DNA of 64,000 nt, from the NCBI GenBank assembly GCA_024362935.1, contig JANCRA010000032.1, positions 496,001 to 560,000 of the forward strand. Direction: 5' to 3'. The translations under genes and the position numbers were made by a program. Numbering within the stretch: the stretch's first letter is position 1; every line of letters begins with the position of its first letter. The notes beneath the pieces were generated by a model, which saw only the letters and a program-made list of their open reading frames with translations, made no database searches and was not told the DNA's origin. The stretch is from Setophaga petechia (Eukaryota > Chordata > Aves > Passeriformes > Parulidae). Shown in pieces: positions 1 to 43,700 of this stretch.

Positions 1-31316
<31,316 letters not shown>

Positions 31317-33016
31317 TTACTGACTCAGTAAAAATAACTCTTGCTCTGTGAATGGATCAAGGAAGACTGCAGGCCACTGTGTCACTTGAGGTGGGGGTGT
31401 TTATTTAAACAAGTTAACACGCAGAAGTGGTTTTACTAGGGTCTGAACATGTCACCTATTTTTTACTCAAGATGCTGACAGAGGGGTTTTCTAAAAGTCT
31501 GAAAATAGACAAATGAGAAAACTGGTTATTCTCCTCTTTCCAACTGCTTATCAAACCCAAGTATAACTAGCATGCTGCAATTGTCTTGTTCAGCTGCAGC
31601 AGCTCTCTCTCTGAAGAGAGGTACATGAAAATGTTGTCATAGAACTGAGCTGGTCTTGGCTTAGCTTGAGAATGTGAAAGGACAACTATAAACTTGAAAA
31701 TTATTTAGAGACAAAAAAGATTGTGTGTGTATCTGAATGTGAAGAGATCCATTGTTAACTTCTCTCTTGAGGTTGAGGAAACTCAAGTGGAATGGGACAG
31801 TAAACATTAGGGGTTACAGATGTGTGAATGAAAGACTGGGGAATCTGTTACTGCAAATATACTTAATCTATTTCAGGGAAAAAAAGGGAAAATAAGATTT
31901 CTTCGCTGGCCAGCTGTTTAAATAGGAAGGCCATGAAAGCTACTTGTCCCTTTAGCTTTGGGCAACTTGACTATTACTCTTAGCCTAACTTCTAGTGCCT
32001 CAAAAGAAAAAACATCCAGCTTCCTGTGGTCTAAGATGTACCTGAAGCCAATGTGAGCCTGAAGCCAGGCTCTCTTGGGTAGCAGTCACAAAGTAAAACT
32101 TTCTTTCATATGAAGATAGTTGGAAACTTGGGCTGAGGAAAACAGCAGATAGGAGGAGGAGAGAAATAAAGAGAGAGAGGGGCAGTATTGAACTTGCATG
32201 GAACCAGGAGGTTTCATATTGTTCAGAAGACTTCATGGACTCTGCTTACAGTTCTTGTGTGTGATAAACAGCAAACATCTAATCAAACAGACAAATACTA
32301 CTGTTTTTACCATTTGTGACTATCCTAAAAGAAAGCTGTTTACCCTTGTTCTCTCTTGCAGAGTAGATGTGAAACTTCAGTGGGGCATTGCACAACAGCA
32401 TATAAGCTACAGAAGTGATGAACTGTAGTATCATCTTAAATATGAAAAGGGAAGAATCTCTGACTAGTATTTAGTCCACTTACATGTAGGCTAGCTTTAA
32501 CTTATTGCTAAATGCTTTTTAATTTCCAGATGAGGAGATAATCATTGTCTTTGCCAATAGCTGAAAAGGTATGCTTTGAAGAGCCTTTCAGCTATTTAAA
32601 GCATGCTAAAATGTGATTTCATTCTCATGTCTCAAAAGATTTATTTTTTTAAAGAGTTTGTGGCCCACTAACGTGATGTAATATAAGTTTGTCCAAAAAG
32701 TGTGTTTTTCTTGCTGCCATTTCAGTTGTTCCTCTCATAAAACTGTGTGTGAGTAAATACCCACTCTGTTTTTCCTTAACTATTAAACTTATTGGGCTAA
32801 CCTCAGTACGAGAATTTCCTGCTGCAGAGGAACTTTGCAGTTGTGTTGTCTAGTCTGCTTTCTTTCAAATGTGTTCTCTAATGAGTGATCTACCTCCTGT
32901 CTGTCCCTCCAAGGCAAATTTATAAAGGGTATTGATCTGTAAAGACTGTTTCACATTATTAAGAAAAGAGACGAGGAAACTAGGAGTCTTTTTGTGGAAA
33001 AATTGTAAGACCAATA
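31317..33016 (+). other. Presumed SLC9A7 3' UTR and downstream sequence
   Basis: Follows the stop codon without recognisable coding content or repeats. Candidate poly(A) signals are AATAAA at 32165-32170 and ATTAAA at 32782-32787, but the true 3' end cannot be chosen from sequence alone. Confidence 0.5.
32165..32170 (+). terminator. Candidate SLC9A7 poly(A) signal
   Basis: First canonical AATAAA after the stop codon, about 850 bases downstream. It lies in purine-rich sequence, so it may be fortuitous. Confidence 0.3.
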
Positions 33017-33361
33017 TAGAATCACAGAATATTCCTAATTGGAAGGGATCCACAAGGACCATCAAGTCCAACTCCTGGCCCTGCATAGCACCATCCCCAA
33101 GGGTCACACCTTGTGCCTGAGAGTGTTGTCCAAACACTTCTTTGGACTCTGTCAGGCTGCTGCTGTGAGCACTACCCTGGAGAGCTGTTCCAGTGCCCAA
33201 ACACCCTCTGGGAGAAGAACCTTTTTTCTAATATCCAACCTAAAATTCCCCAGTCAAAACTTCAGGCCATTCCCTGGGTCCTGTCACTGGTCACCACAGA
33301 GAAAGATCAGTGCCTGCCCCTCCTCTTCCTCTCAGGAGGAAGCTGTAGACTGCAGTGAGGG
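33017..33361 (-). mobile_element. CR1 LINE 3' end fragment (antisense)
   Basis: Reverse complement of a CR1 3' end: it begins ATAGAATCACAGAAT and continues GGAAGGGATCCACAAGGACC, AAACACCCTCTGGGAGAAGA, CTAATATCCAACC and CAGGCCATTCCCTGGGTCC. It is about 345 bases, 5'-truncated, and the same general type as the copy at 48317. Confidence 0.93.
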
Positions 33362-36300
33362 AGCTTTGCTCTGAAATGGTGCAGGGTGACAAACCCTGAT
33401 GAAGATGGCTGAGCAAAACAACTTTTCAGGCCCACATGTGTTTTGCAAAAAAAAGCCAATTCCCTTCGCTTCCCTGGGAGCACAGGCAGTTTATCAGTTA
33501 AAGCTGAGGAGTCATGAGCAGATCCTGTGACTGCCAAGAGCCCTGCTACACCCAGGGGCCCAGCACTGGAATTTCCAGGGTGCTTTCCGTGAGAGGTGTT
33601 CCAAGCGCTGCTGACACTGGCTCCAGGAGCAACTCTGATCCTCGATCTCCAGTTATCAGAAAGAAGGAGCACTATGACAAGTGTGTTTACACTCTCTGCT
33701 ACATGTCTACTATGCAATGTAAACTGCCTTTTCTGATAAGCCTGAACAAGGCTGAGGAATCACATACTTGGTACTTGACCAAGTCTAGCCCTAGTCCAAG
33801 GATGCATGTTTTCTGGCCTATGAAAATACCAAAAAAAAAATTTATTTGCTTTGACAATGAAGGAATTGCCTTTGGGGAAAGGATTGCAGGAATTTTAACT
33901 GGAGGAGAGAAAACAATTCTTTTTTTGGCTGACCTTCTGAAGAGCTGATCTGAAACAAGTAAATAGCAAAGGTTAAAATGACGTCCATTATTAATGAAAT
34001 GATGGCTACTATGTTTTACTCCTGGGGGGAGGAAAAGCTCTCACAGTAGGAATTCTAGCAACCTTAACAGATATTATGAGCTGCTCATGCTACTTAGGAG
34101 GCCAGATTCTGTGATTTTTGTCTTTATAATAAGATTGGCATGGTCCTTCATGGATAATATCAGTTTAACTCCAATTGCAGTATCTCTTTAGATGGTGTTG
34201 GTCAACAGAATGTCTTTTAGTCTTACTCTGGACAATAAAACCCTAAGAACTAATATGCCTCACATGCCTTTCAAAGAAAGGTTCAGTGTTTCTGTTAACT
34301 CTGAAGCAGCTCCCTGGAATAACATGCTTGACCTCAGCCTTGGCAGACATGGTGTCTGCTTCTGCACAAGTGTGGGAATGGAATTTGGATACTCTCAAGC
34401 CTAAACTTCATATGCTTTTCTTTAACATTTGGGGGAGGACCTTTTAGGGGGAAAAACCAGAGAAGTTACAGATGCATCAGCAGGGAGTATTCCTCTCCAA
34501 AATTACTGAACTCATGACCCATTGAAACTTTAGAAGAAAGGGAAGACAACCCATGACTAGGAGACACAGATCTTCCAGGAGAGAAGCAGCCAGTAAATGC
34601 CCTGGACTGGCTATGTACAATCTTGGTCATAATCAGACTTGCAGAAAATAGGACAAAGCTGCTGAATAGGTTAAACACATTAATCAGTCAAAATCACGTA
34701 GATTAACAAATTTAAATATCCCTGGATTGGAAAATACTCTTTGTAAGAAGCAGCCCATGCAAATCTTATTTTCAACGCAGAAGCAGGGTCCCAAGGTTTA
34801 GGGGAGAGCTTATGGCACAGTGAAAAACCACAGATACTTCTTGGTCTGGAATTTTTGGGAGTGCCATTCTGAAAAATAACTTCCAGTAGAAATAAGCCTG
34901 CAAAGTGAAAGAGGAGGAAAGTGTGGAGGAAACAGTGAATTACAAAGCCAGGAAATGGTTTAAACAGGCAGCTCTACTGTGGGAACAGCACTGTAAACAA
35001 TTGCTATTCTTAATCTTGCAGTCCTAAATGCTGAGAAGTTATGTTGGCTTCTGCATACCTTATCTAAAACGAGGGCTGTGGGATAATGCAAAAGTAATAA
35101 AACCACCCCATTCTAACTGATCACAAAATGAAAGGCTTTTATAGGGTAGCACTGACTTGCTTCTACTCCAGAGTAAGGAAAGTAACTTTGAACAATTTCT
35201 TTAAAGTAATCTCACATCATTACTATGTTTTCCTGATTCTAAACTGCCTATAGTAATGTTGAGAGCAGTTCTTAGGGTAATATTAGTGTGATAAATTGGA
35301 GGAGCCTTATGAAACATGCACACTTAAAACAGGATGCAAATGCTTATCTAATATTTGAATCTGTGTTGCAGACTCAAATAACATTTCATATCTTCATTTG
35401 ACACTTGCAATTTATATAAGTTTTTGTTATGGAAATTAAACAGTTGCAACAAAGCAATTGAATATTAGAATCGGTTCAGATTTTCAGGTAATAAAATGAT
35501 CTATCTTGTTTGGCTGCTTTATTCACTCTTCCTCTGGTACTTTCTTGATAATAATCTATTTTGTACTGCCCCACATGGACTTGCTGACATCCAAAACGCC
35601 AGTGAGTTTGAGGATTTATCTAGGGACTGGATGATAAATAGGTGAGACAGCTCATTATAATTTATTCTGGAATAAAAGACTTTATAAGTTGCCTGCACTG
35701 TCTCTATCAGGGAACTTGCTGGTGGAGAAGGGTATGTGCAGGAGGGAGAGAAGCCCTGGCTTCTCTTGAACACCTGCTAATCTGCCAAGGGTAAAGCCAG
35801 TGCTCCCCTCAGGTTCTTGTGCAACAGTACAGAGACAGAAAGATTTCTGTTGGTGCATGCAAGGGAGCAGCAATCTTTGTCCCAGGAAAAATTAAAAATA
35901 TTTGGGTTAGTTCTAGCTTTTATTAACATAACAATTTTTAGTTTAAGTTTCTGAAGCCCCATTTCCTGCAGTTTTTTAACCTTTTGGAGCTTGAAAATGT
36001 CGTATGTAAACACATTAGATAAAGATTTTTAAAAAGGAGAGAGAGAGGCAGAATAGTCAAACTTCACTTTGGTGCCTGAGTACAATTTCAAAGCTATGCT
36101 ACACTGCTAACTTATGCAAATTTGATTAATTAAATGGCAATAATTTGAAATGCTGCAATTAAAGGTTGCTTTCTTGCTTCTAATTGAAAAAAAAAGCCTC
36201 CAGATTTGCATTCCCTCAGAGAAAGCAAATGCCCAACTTAAAAGGTTTTTGCTGCAATGTTAAAATACTTAACTTTAGGCTATGAGAAATGAATTGGATT

Positions 36301-39255
36301 TATTTTTTAACTAGTAAAATCTCTGAAGTTGTTATTACTGAGGCAGGGAGAAGTAGGTCATGCAGTTCTGTGTTGTAATATATTTATGACTTTTGTTTCC
36401 AGACTTTAGTTTAATCAGGGAGGTTATCCTCCACTGCCTGATTTTGAATTTCAGTCCTAAATTGCTTGGCTTGAATGTCTTGATGTTGACACAGATTAAT
36501 ACCAGAGAGCAGAACACCAGAAGGCATTCTTCTGGATCGCATCAGCCGATTAGTAATAGCGGTTGTGAAATAACAACTTCCAGCACACGGGGTCACTTGA
36601 GGTAAGTTTGTCTGATTTGACTTTGGGATATCAGAAGTAAAGAAAGGGAGGTAAAATCACACAACCCACAGCTGGTTCTGGTGGAGGAAGGAGAATATAA
36701 GCCATTTAAGGATGTCCCAAATTTGCTTCCTTCCTTTAAGGGGGGCAGGATGCCATGCCTTGCCTTTGCACTTACAGGCTGGCTGCTACAGGTTGCCTGT
36801 TAGTTTTGGTCTGTTCATAATGCTCAAAATCAGAAGCAGCATTTAGCCTGAATTTTCAGTTTACCATTCTTGTCACTTATGATGTAAACAGATCAGTAAG
36901 GTTTCAGGACATGTCTTAGGGTTACTTCAAACATAAAAATGCACCAGGTATCCAAAGCATATCATGTTGTCCTGACTGTGGTAGATGGTCTGTCCAAAAT
37001 CTTTGGTGCTTCTGTTCCCTTGAGGCACCTAAAGCCTGCATGGTATGGTAGATTCAAGCTGGGAGTGGTCCAACTGCTGTTAGAGAGGGCTGTAATAAAT
37101 CTTTAGTCCTAGCCATCCAAGAGATAAACAGGGTTTCTTGTGTGCAAGAGACTGGGTGCTACTGCACCAAATATCTTTAACATTGCTGAAATAATTGCTG
37201 TAAGCAGAGGTTAGTAGAACTGGAATATAGTCCTGTATCCCCTGACACATCCTCTTCACTGTGTTGACAGCTCCACAACAGCTGTCCTTTCAATATTTGC
37301 ACATGAAGCAGTGAAAATGTAAGGAGAGCAGCAACTCTGCAGTACCAGGGCTTGGTTTCTTGGTCTTCAGCACACCAACAGTGTGCAGGTCTCTGAGTCC
37401 TAGTTTGGGACCTCAGTATCCTAAAGAGGTTAAATGGCAAGGAATTATCATTTAAATACAACAGTGAGTGGGGAGGAGAGAGAAAGCAAAATGTTGTGAA
37501 AGCTCTCCATGTTGTGGGGATAGTAGCTGTGGAGGATGGGGAATAAACACCTGCTGGGCTTTCTGCCAGTGGCTGGCTTCTGTACAAGCTTGGCTAAACT
37601 TTCATTCATGTGGACAAGATACTGCTGTAAATTCAGCTTTGAGTCTCTTGATTGAGGCTTCATCCAAGCCTTCTGTTCTCAAGAGAGGAAATGTTAGTGC
37701 TGCTTGGAACTCCTGCTCTGCCAACAACCTTCAGGTCAGGTATGAAGATGGTGTTACTGCTGTAGATCAGCATCACCTTTCCATTTCTTATTACTTCCTT
37801 ACTTTGAATAGACCTTGGAGTCACTGGGAAGTAGCAGGTAGCTTTTGTGGAGTTCATTGTTTCACACTGAGTCACACCACTGGCTGCACTAATCATAGCT
37901 GTCTTTTGTAGTCATCAGAAATATGCCTTCTCTTCTTATTTGGCTGATAGTAATACAAAACCTACTGTGGCTTGACACATTTGTGATACACATGAACTTT
38001 GCATTTTATCTTGGAAGTAAAAAAGGCTGGTACTGTCAGGTCTTTCTTCAAGGCAAAGCCAGTAGCTCAGCTCTCTTCTCACAGCACAGAATTGATTTAG
38101 AGAGTTCCCTTCCTTAAAATCTAATTAATGGTTTCCACCTTGGAGCATCTCCACCCTAGGAAGGGTTGCAAGGTACAACAAAAAGTAAACATTATGTAGA
38201 GAAATAAAATACAGATTTACATCAACCTGGATGGGATAAAGAGGTGTTACAACTTCTAAATCTGTTGTTAGAAAGAGTGAATGATCATGCAGACAAAGGA
38301 GGTCTTGATGATATACTTAATTTTATGAGATATTTGGAATGTCCTTTCTCAAAAAGCCTTGGCTCATGCTCTCTTAGTCACTGTAGGAAGATGAATCTAT
38401 GAGGATTAATAACCGACCATTTATTCTCTATTCTGTTTCTTATCTTTTCACCAGTTTTCACAATGGAGAGAAGCAACTAGCACTGTCATCTACAGATTTG
38501 TAGGGCTGCATCTGTAGAAGGGAATCACAGGAAAGTGAAACATGTGGGGGATATGCAGTTAATTCTGGAACCCAAGCTTGATTGTAAAATGGGGTGTTGC
38601 ACTTAGTGAAAAGCATTTCCAGCGTGTGCGCCTCCAAGTGCAACAGCCTATAAAATAGCTGCTTGTCTGTCAGAAAGAGCTTGGAATCACCCTGGTTAGT
38701 GTTCAGAAGACAGCAGGGGTGATTAAAAAGGCAATGCTGAGAGCTGAAGCCAAACTCACAACCCATCTGCTGCACTGTAAATCCAGCGCAGGAGCTGCTG
38801 GCCCGTGCTGTCCAGAGCAGCCATGTGTGGGGGGCTCTGCCAGTCCTCTGAGGATGGAGCTTGGGCAGACATACCAGAGTCTGCTCTGTCCTGCATTATC
38901 CCATCAAATATAGACAGGAATTTTTCAGTATGCTAACATCAGCTGAATATTTGAACTGGGTCAAACAAAGGAGGAGTGGAAATAATGAAAAGAGATGGTG
39001 ATCAGAATTTAACTCTGCTTGAAGAGTTACAGACGTTCTGCACAATGACCTTCCTTCCCCAGCCATTCTGTATTTTCTTAAACATACTTAAAAAAGGATA
39101 TTTGTCAATCTAACATTGCTTCTGTTCCAAGACTAGGGCACCTCTACCACAACTGAGTTCAATAATCTCAAATAAACTGAATTTTGTTAATTCAGGTATC
39201 TATTATTTCTCCTAAACAAGAGTGAGCTCACAAAGTAAAAACTATTCCTGCTAAA
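33362..39255. other. Intergenic sequence, no gene recognised
   Basis: AT-rich unique sequence between the convergent genes. Open frames of up to about 147 codons (for example 37468-37911 plus and 37177-37587 minus, overlapping each other) show no family motif, splice pattern or paired signals. Confidence 0.6.
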
Positions 39256-40137
39256 CTAATCCACAGTCCAAGACAAAGTGATTTCTGAGAAGCAGTTAAA
39301 GTAAAATAAGCCACGTGTGTTTTGCAGGTAGGAGCTGTTTTCTTTTCCTTTCAAGAAGAATTTTAGGAAGAATAAAAAGTGACAGCTTACATTTAGTTTT
39401 TGTGTAGGGTAACACTTGAAAATGTGACTATTTCTATATACGCTATGTGTCCTGAGACATTTGATCAATGAAATAAAATTATCAAATCCATCTCTATTAA
39501 AAATCTTAAACAAAACCACAACTGCTCTTTTGTTATGTGACAAGAAATCAAATTTAAATATTAAATCATTACATACAATCTGAAAAAGGGAATTATAACC
39601 TGAGGTACATGTACAGGTACCTTGAAAGTACCTTTTGTTCAAGAAAGGATGAGTAATTAAACACATGCCACAGTTACAGAGAGAAAATTGGTTTATGGCA
39701 TGAAATTTTCTATAATAATTGCAGTAGAGAATGCACCTGTCTTTTGCCAGCCTCATCTGCTCAGCAGTGCTTTTAGTTTTTACACTGCAATGAAGAGAAA
39801 CTGCTTCTCCATGGTTTGCTACGCCCCACTTCTCTCTCTCCATTGGTCCTCTCGTGCAGAAAATTCTTTCTGTGCTGTTGCAGCAGTGAGTTTGTCTTGT
39901 GTGGTAGGTTGTGAAAGAGCAAACAAGTGGCACACAGTAGGAAGCAGAGCTTTGCTGGCGCCCTCCATGCTGTGGGAGGTAGCCAGCTCCCAGACACTGG
40001 ACCAGATGCTGTGGGGTTGGATGTGGCTGTGGAGCTCCAGCCAGCTGCTCCCACCCAGCTCCCTGGTACTCAGACCTTGACAGACCAAGAGCCAGCTGGG
40101 TTGACTGAAGAGTGGGATTTGAACTGTGTGCATCCAT
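39256..40137 (-). other. Unrecognised 293-codon open frame abutting the solo LTR
   Basis: An uninterrupted minus-strand frame starts at an ATG in strong context (ACCATGG) and ends at 39256. The ATG is only seven bases past the downstream edge of the minus-strand LTR at 40144-40722. The first third is Ser/Gln/Pro-rich and the middle is Cys-rich (CNCGMC, CTCTSGY). The C-terminal part is Phe/Leu-rich, as AT-rich noncoding DNA often translates. I recognise no domain and do not claim it is a gene. Its length is unusual for AT-rich noncoding sequence. Confidence 0.2.
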
Positions 40138-40143
40138 GGTCAG

Positions 40144-40722
40144 TGATGCGGTTTAACGCCAGCCACCAGCTGAGGCCCCACAGCCACCTGCTCACTCACC
40201 ACCAGTGGGGTGGGGCAGGGAATCACAAGGACAAAAGGGAGAAAACCTGTGGATTGACATAAAGACAGTTTAATAGGGAAAGCAAAAGCTGTGCACACAA
40301 GCAAAGCAGAACAAGGAATTCATTTGTTATTTTCCACGGGCAGGCAGTGTTCAGGCATCTTCAGGAGAGCAGGGGCCAGCTCACACAACAGTAACTTGGG
40401 AAGACAAACAGCATCACCCCAAACATCTCCTGTTTCCTCCCTCTGCCCCCAGCTTCACATGCCAAGCATGAGGCCACATCACCTGGGACAACTCTGTGGC
40501 CAGCTGGGGTCAGCTGTCCTGGCTGGGTCACCTCCCAGCTCCTTGTTCACCCCCAGTTTCCTCACTGGTGGGTGAGGAGCAGAAAAGGCCTTGACGCTGT
40601 GCAAGCACTGCACATCAATAAGGAAAACATGCCTGTGTTATTGACACTGTCTGCAGCACAAATCCAAAACACAGCCCCACACTAGCTGCTCTAAAAAAAC
40701 TTAACTTCCCCAGCCAAAACCA
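40144..40722 (-). mobile_element. Solo LTR of an endogenous retrovirus (antisense)
   Basis: On the minus strand it runs from TGGTTTTGGCTGGGG to GTTAAACCGCATCA, so it is bounded by TG...CA. Internal landmarks are GGTGATGTGGCCTCATGCTT, TTGCTTGTGTGCACAGCTTT and an ATTAAA signal (plus positions 40269-40274), roughly 125 bases before the 3' edge. Flanks are GGTCAG (40138-40143) and GCTCAG (40723-40728), a likely 6-base target duplication with one mismatch. No gag, pol or env follows, so it is a solo LTR. The overall sequence resembles an LTR I associate with songbird genomes, but I cannot name the subfamily. Confidence 0.85.
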
Positions 40723-43700
40723 GCTCAGTTGGGCTTTTCAGCCAACAGCAGGAATTTGGGGTTAGACCCCAGAGAGGCAGTGGTATTGAGCAGCTTCAGG
40801 CAGTGAAAGAGAGGGGACCCAAGGTGCATAGTGCACTTTCATCTAATGGATCATGGGAGAAAGTCTCTTCAAGCACAAGAAACATCCATGTTGGTAAAAT
40901 CCTACTGGAAAACTAAACAGGGCAAGATGTGATTTACCCTGGACATTGGTTTGGAGAATAACACTATAACACTATGCTTGTATGAAAGAACTTGCTTACA
41001 AAAAATCAATCTGATTTTACCTTTTAGCAGTTATTGCAAAACTTGACTGTCAAGTCAGAATGTAAAGAATTTCAAAGGATGCAAACTTCACTCTGTATTA
41101 CTTGTACTTATGATATTACAGGTATGCAAATTACTGCTTACAGTTAGATACGTCTAATACTCCAGTTGGTTTAGATTAAGGAGTAACTATCACCTTCCCT
41201 GGGTGCTTTTTACCTTCACTAGTTCAAAACCCCTCAATATTGGAATGAACTTCTCCTGGGTAGAGCAGTGATGAAACCCTGCAGGCATTCAGAAATAAGT
41301 CTCAGGAATTATTCTGTAGGGCCCTAGACTACTTGTGCATTCCCCAGATCAAAGCATCGTTAGAAGATGAAAAATTTTACTAATTAAATGTCTAGCTCAA
41401 AATTATTCTAGCTATTCTGTAACAGATCACAAGAGACTTCTCTCCTACTTATCCCTGGACCTTTTCTTTCATGCGCTAGTAAAGAATTTTAAAGTAATGT
41501 TTATTAAAGGCACAGCCTACCTCTTCTGAAGGACAGGCGTTTTGCTATGAGGATGGGGGCATCACTCACCTGCTCAGTAGCCAGTAGAGGAGCTTTACTC
41601 TCTGTGTGCTGAGGAGTGCCCCAAGGTCAGCCCTCAGGAGCTCAGTGTCTCAGAACTGGAATTCCTCCTGGCAGGAATCTGTGAAGCTGTAAGCTCAGGC
41701 ATGACCAGACACACTTTGACAGCTCCAAGCAACCTGAAACTCAGTTTAGAAATAAGCCAAGTTTATGCAGTCTTAAAATTGCTGACTAGCTGCTTCCTTC
41801 ACGGGTAGCATTACCAATTTACAGGCAACATATTAACCTCTGGTAGAGAGCTGGCCACTGGCCAGTAACCTCTGGCCACTTTCAGGGCAGAACTATCAAG
41901 GCAGCTACACATAGCCTATACTGCTTGTCAAGATTTTAACTCCCTTCCTAGCAAGGAACAAAATTTTAGAAATACCAGCTAGTTATTATTATTATTACCA
42001 TCCAATCTAAATGCAACTGCTTTGACTATAAGTTATTGGAATAGTCAACTAGCAAATATTTTAATAAGAATTTACAGAGAAGAACATATGGTTTCCAATG
42101 TACAATTTAAGGATGCAAAATGAAATTCATGCTAAAGCAACTCCTCATTTGCTGCAGCAGCTTGAAGCTGGGTCCTGTTTTGTGGCAGTTTTCACATTTT
42201 AGACATTAAAAATAATGTGAACAGACAAAACTGATTTTCAGGTAAGCAACAGCACCTCTTTCCATGCAAGAAATTGATGTTATACAAATCATTTAAATAT
42301 TTATCTGGTTATCTGATTTGGGGGCATGAAGGAAAAACTGGGACTTGAGTATGGAAAGTGATCAATATGCAAGGACAAAAAAACCAAAGTGCTTCATTGA
42401 AACAAAAACTGTAAAATGGAGACCTGAATTGGAAATGAATAAACTTGAAAGCTGAGTATTTGGGTAAGGGGGAGGGTTGTTGTTATTGTGTAAAAAAATA
42501 ACTCTATAGTTACGTGCTTGTGACAAGAAAAAGCACAGAGCAATGGTAACAGGCTGGTTTCTGCATCCAGTAACAGAAGTACCAGGCTTAAACTGAATCA
42601 AGAGTGATTCAAACAGATTATTGAGAGCAGTTTTTAACAGTGGACATACAGACATAATGGAGTAAATTAATACTAGATGAAATCTTTGTCCTTAATTATT
42701 TTAAAACCAGCTTGAAACAGGTGACAAATGTTCTACCCTCTCATCTCTAAATCCATTTGAGAAAGAGTTAAGTATCAATGTTCTTAAACCCCCTATAAAA
42801 AAAGGGGGAAAAAAATAAGAGAGGGGGTGAACACTCACACCAATTCAGTCAAGTCACCCCTGTTCAAGCAGGGTGATATGACTGTGAAAAGCCAAGGAAA
42901 GGTTTTCAAATTTTCCATCAGAGAGGCCTCTACTATACTTGGATTGATCTCCCACAGCCCTTTCCCATTATTTTAACAAGTGCTGCACTTCAGATCCTAG
43001 CCAGAGCCCACCTGAAACTAGTTTCATGCCTGTGCATAAATAAACAAGGGACTAATCATTTTACAGCTGCATGGCAAAGCATTAAAGGCTGCTCAGTCAC
43101 AGGGAGGGCAGTGCTAGGGCTGGGTGGTCCCACATCCTGCACTTGCTGGCACAGCTGGGATTTCTGCCCATGGCAAATGAACAACCATGCAGCCTTTGCT
43201 TACACAAACACACCCCACCTTTCCTTTCCCTTCAGCTCCTCTCATCTCAAGGAAAAAAGGGGCAAAAGCTACTGGGCTAATGGTGTGGGCTTTGTGCTCC
43301 TCTTGATTTATTGTACAACTCCAATATATTTTATTCAAACACCGGCAGAGGCACAATTGCCAGATTTCCTCATAGGAAATGTTATGAGACACTAACTTAT
43401 TGCAGAGTACTCCAGAAGAAACTGAAGTCTGGAGTTAACAATATTTCTATGAAAGTCAGCATTCCCTCCTTTTCACAGAGCACAAACAAAATGTACAAAG
43501 CATCTTTAAACTAGGGCTCTGGTCTTTTTGTACATTAAAGCTGATTTTTCAGAAGACTTCAACACTCTGTACAGTATTTCCTATGGGTCACTGGGCTTCT
43601 GGACCATCAGCTTCATATCTGGTCATAACATGGCAATCTACTGTATCAGTTCCTTTCTATTTCTGAATTACAGGAATTGTCTTTTAAAATGAGTTGTCTC

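Noticed and set aside
37177..37911. Overlapping 136- and 147-codon frames on opposite strands
   Set aside because: They are mirror shadows of each other, with no motif or supporting signals.
40060..40137. tRNA-like or primer-binding-site-like TTCAAATCCCACT next to the LTR
   Set aside because: The flanking bases do not form a T-arm stem, and no TGG-type primer site follows the LTR edge. No internal retroviral genes follow, so the LTR is solo.
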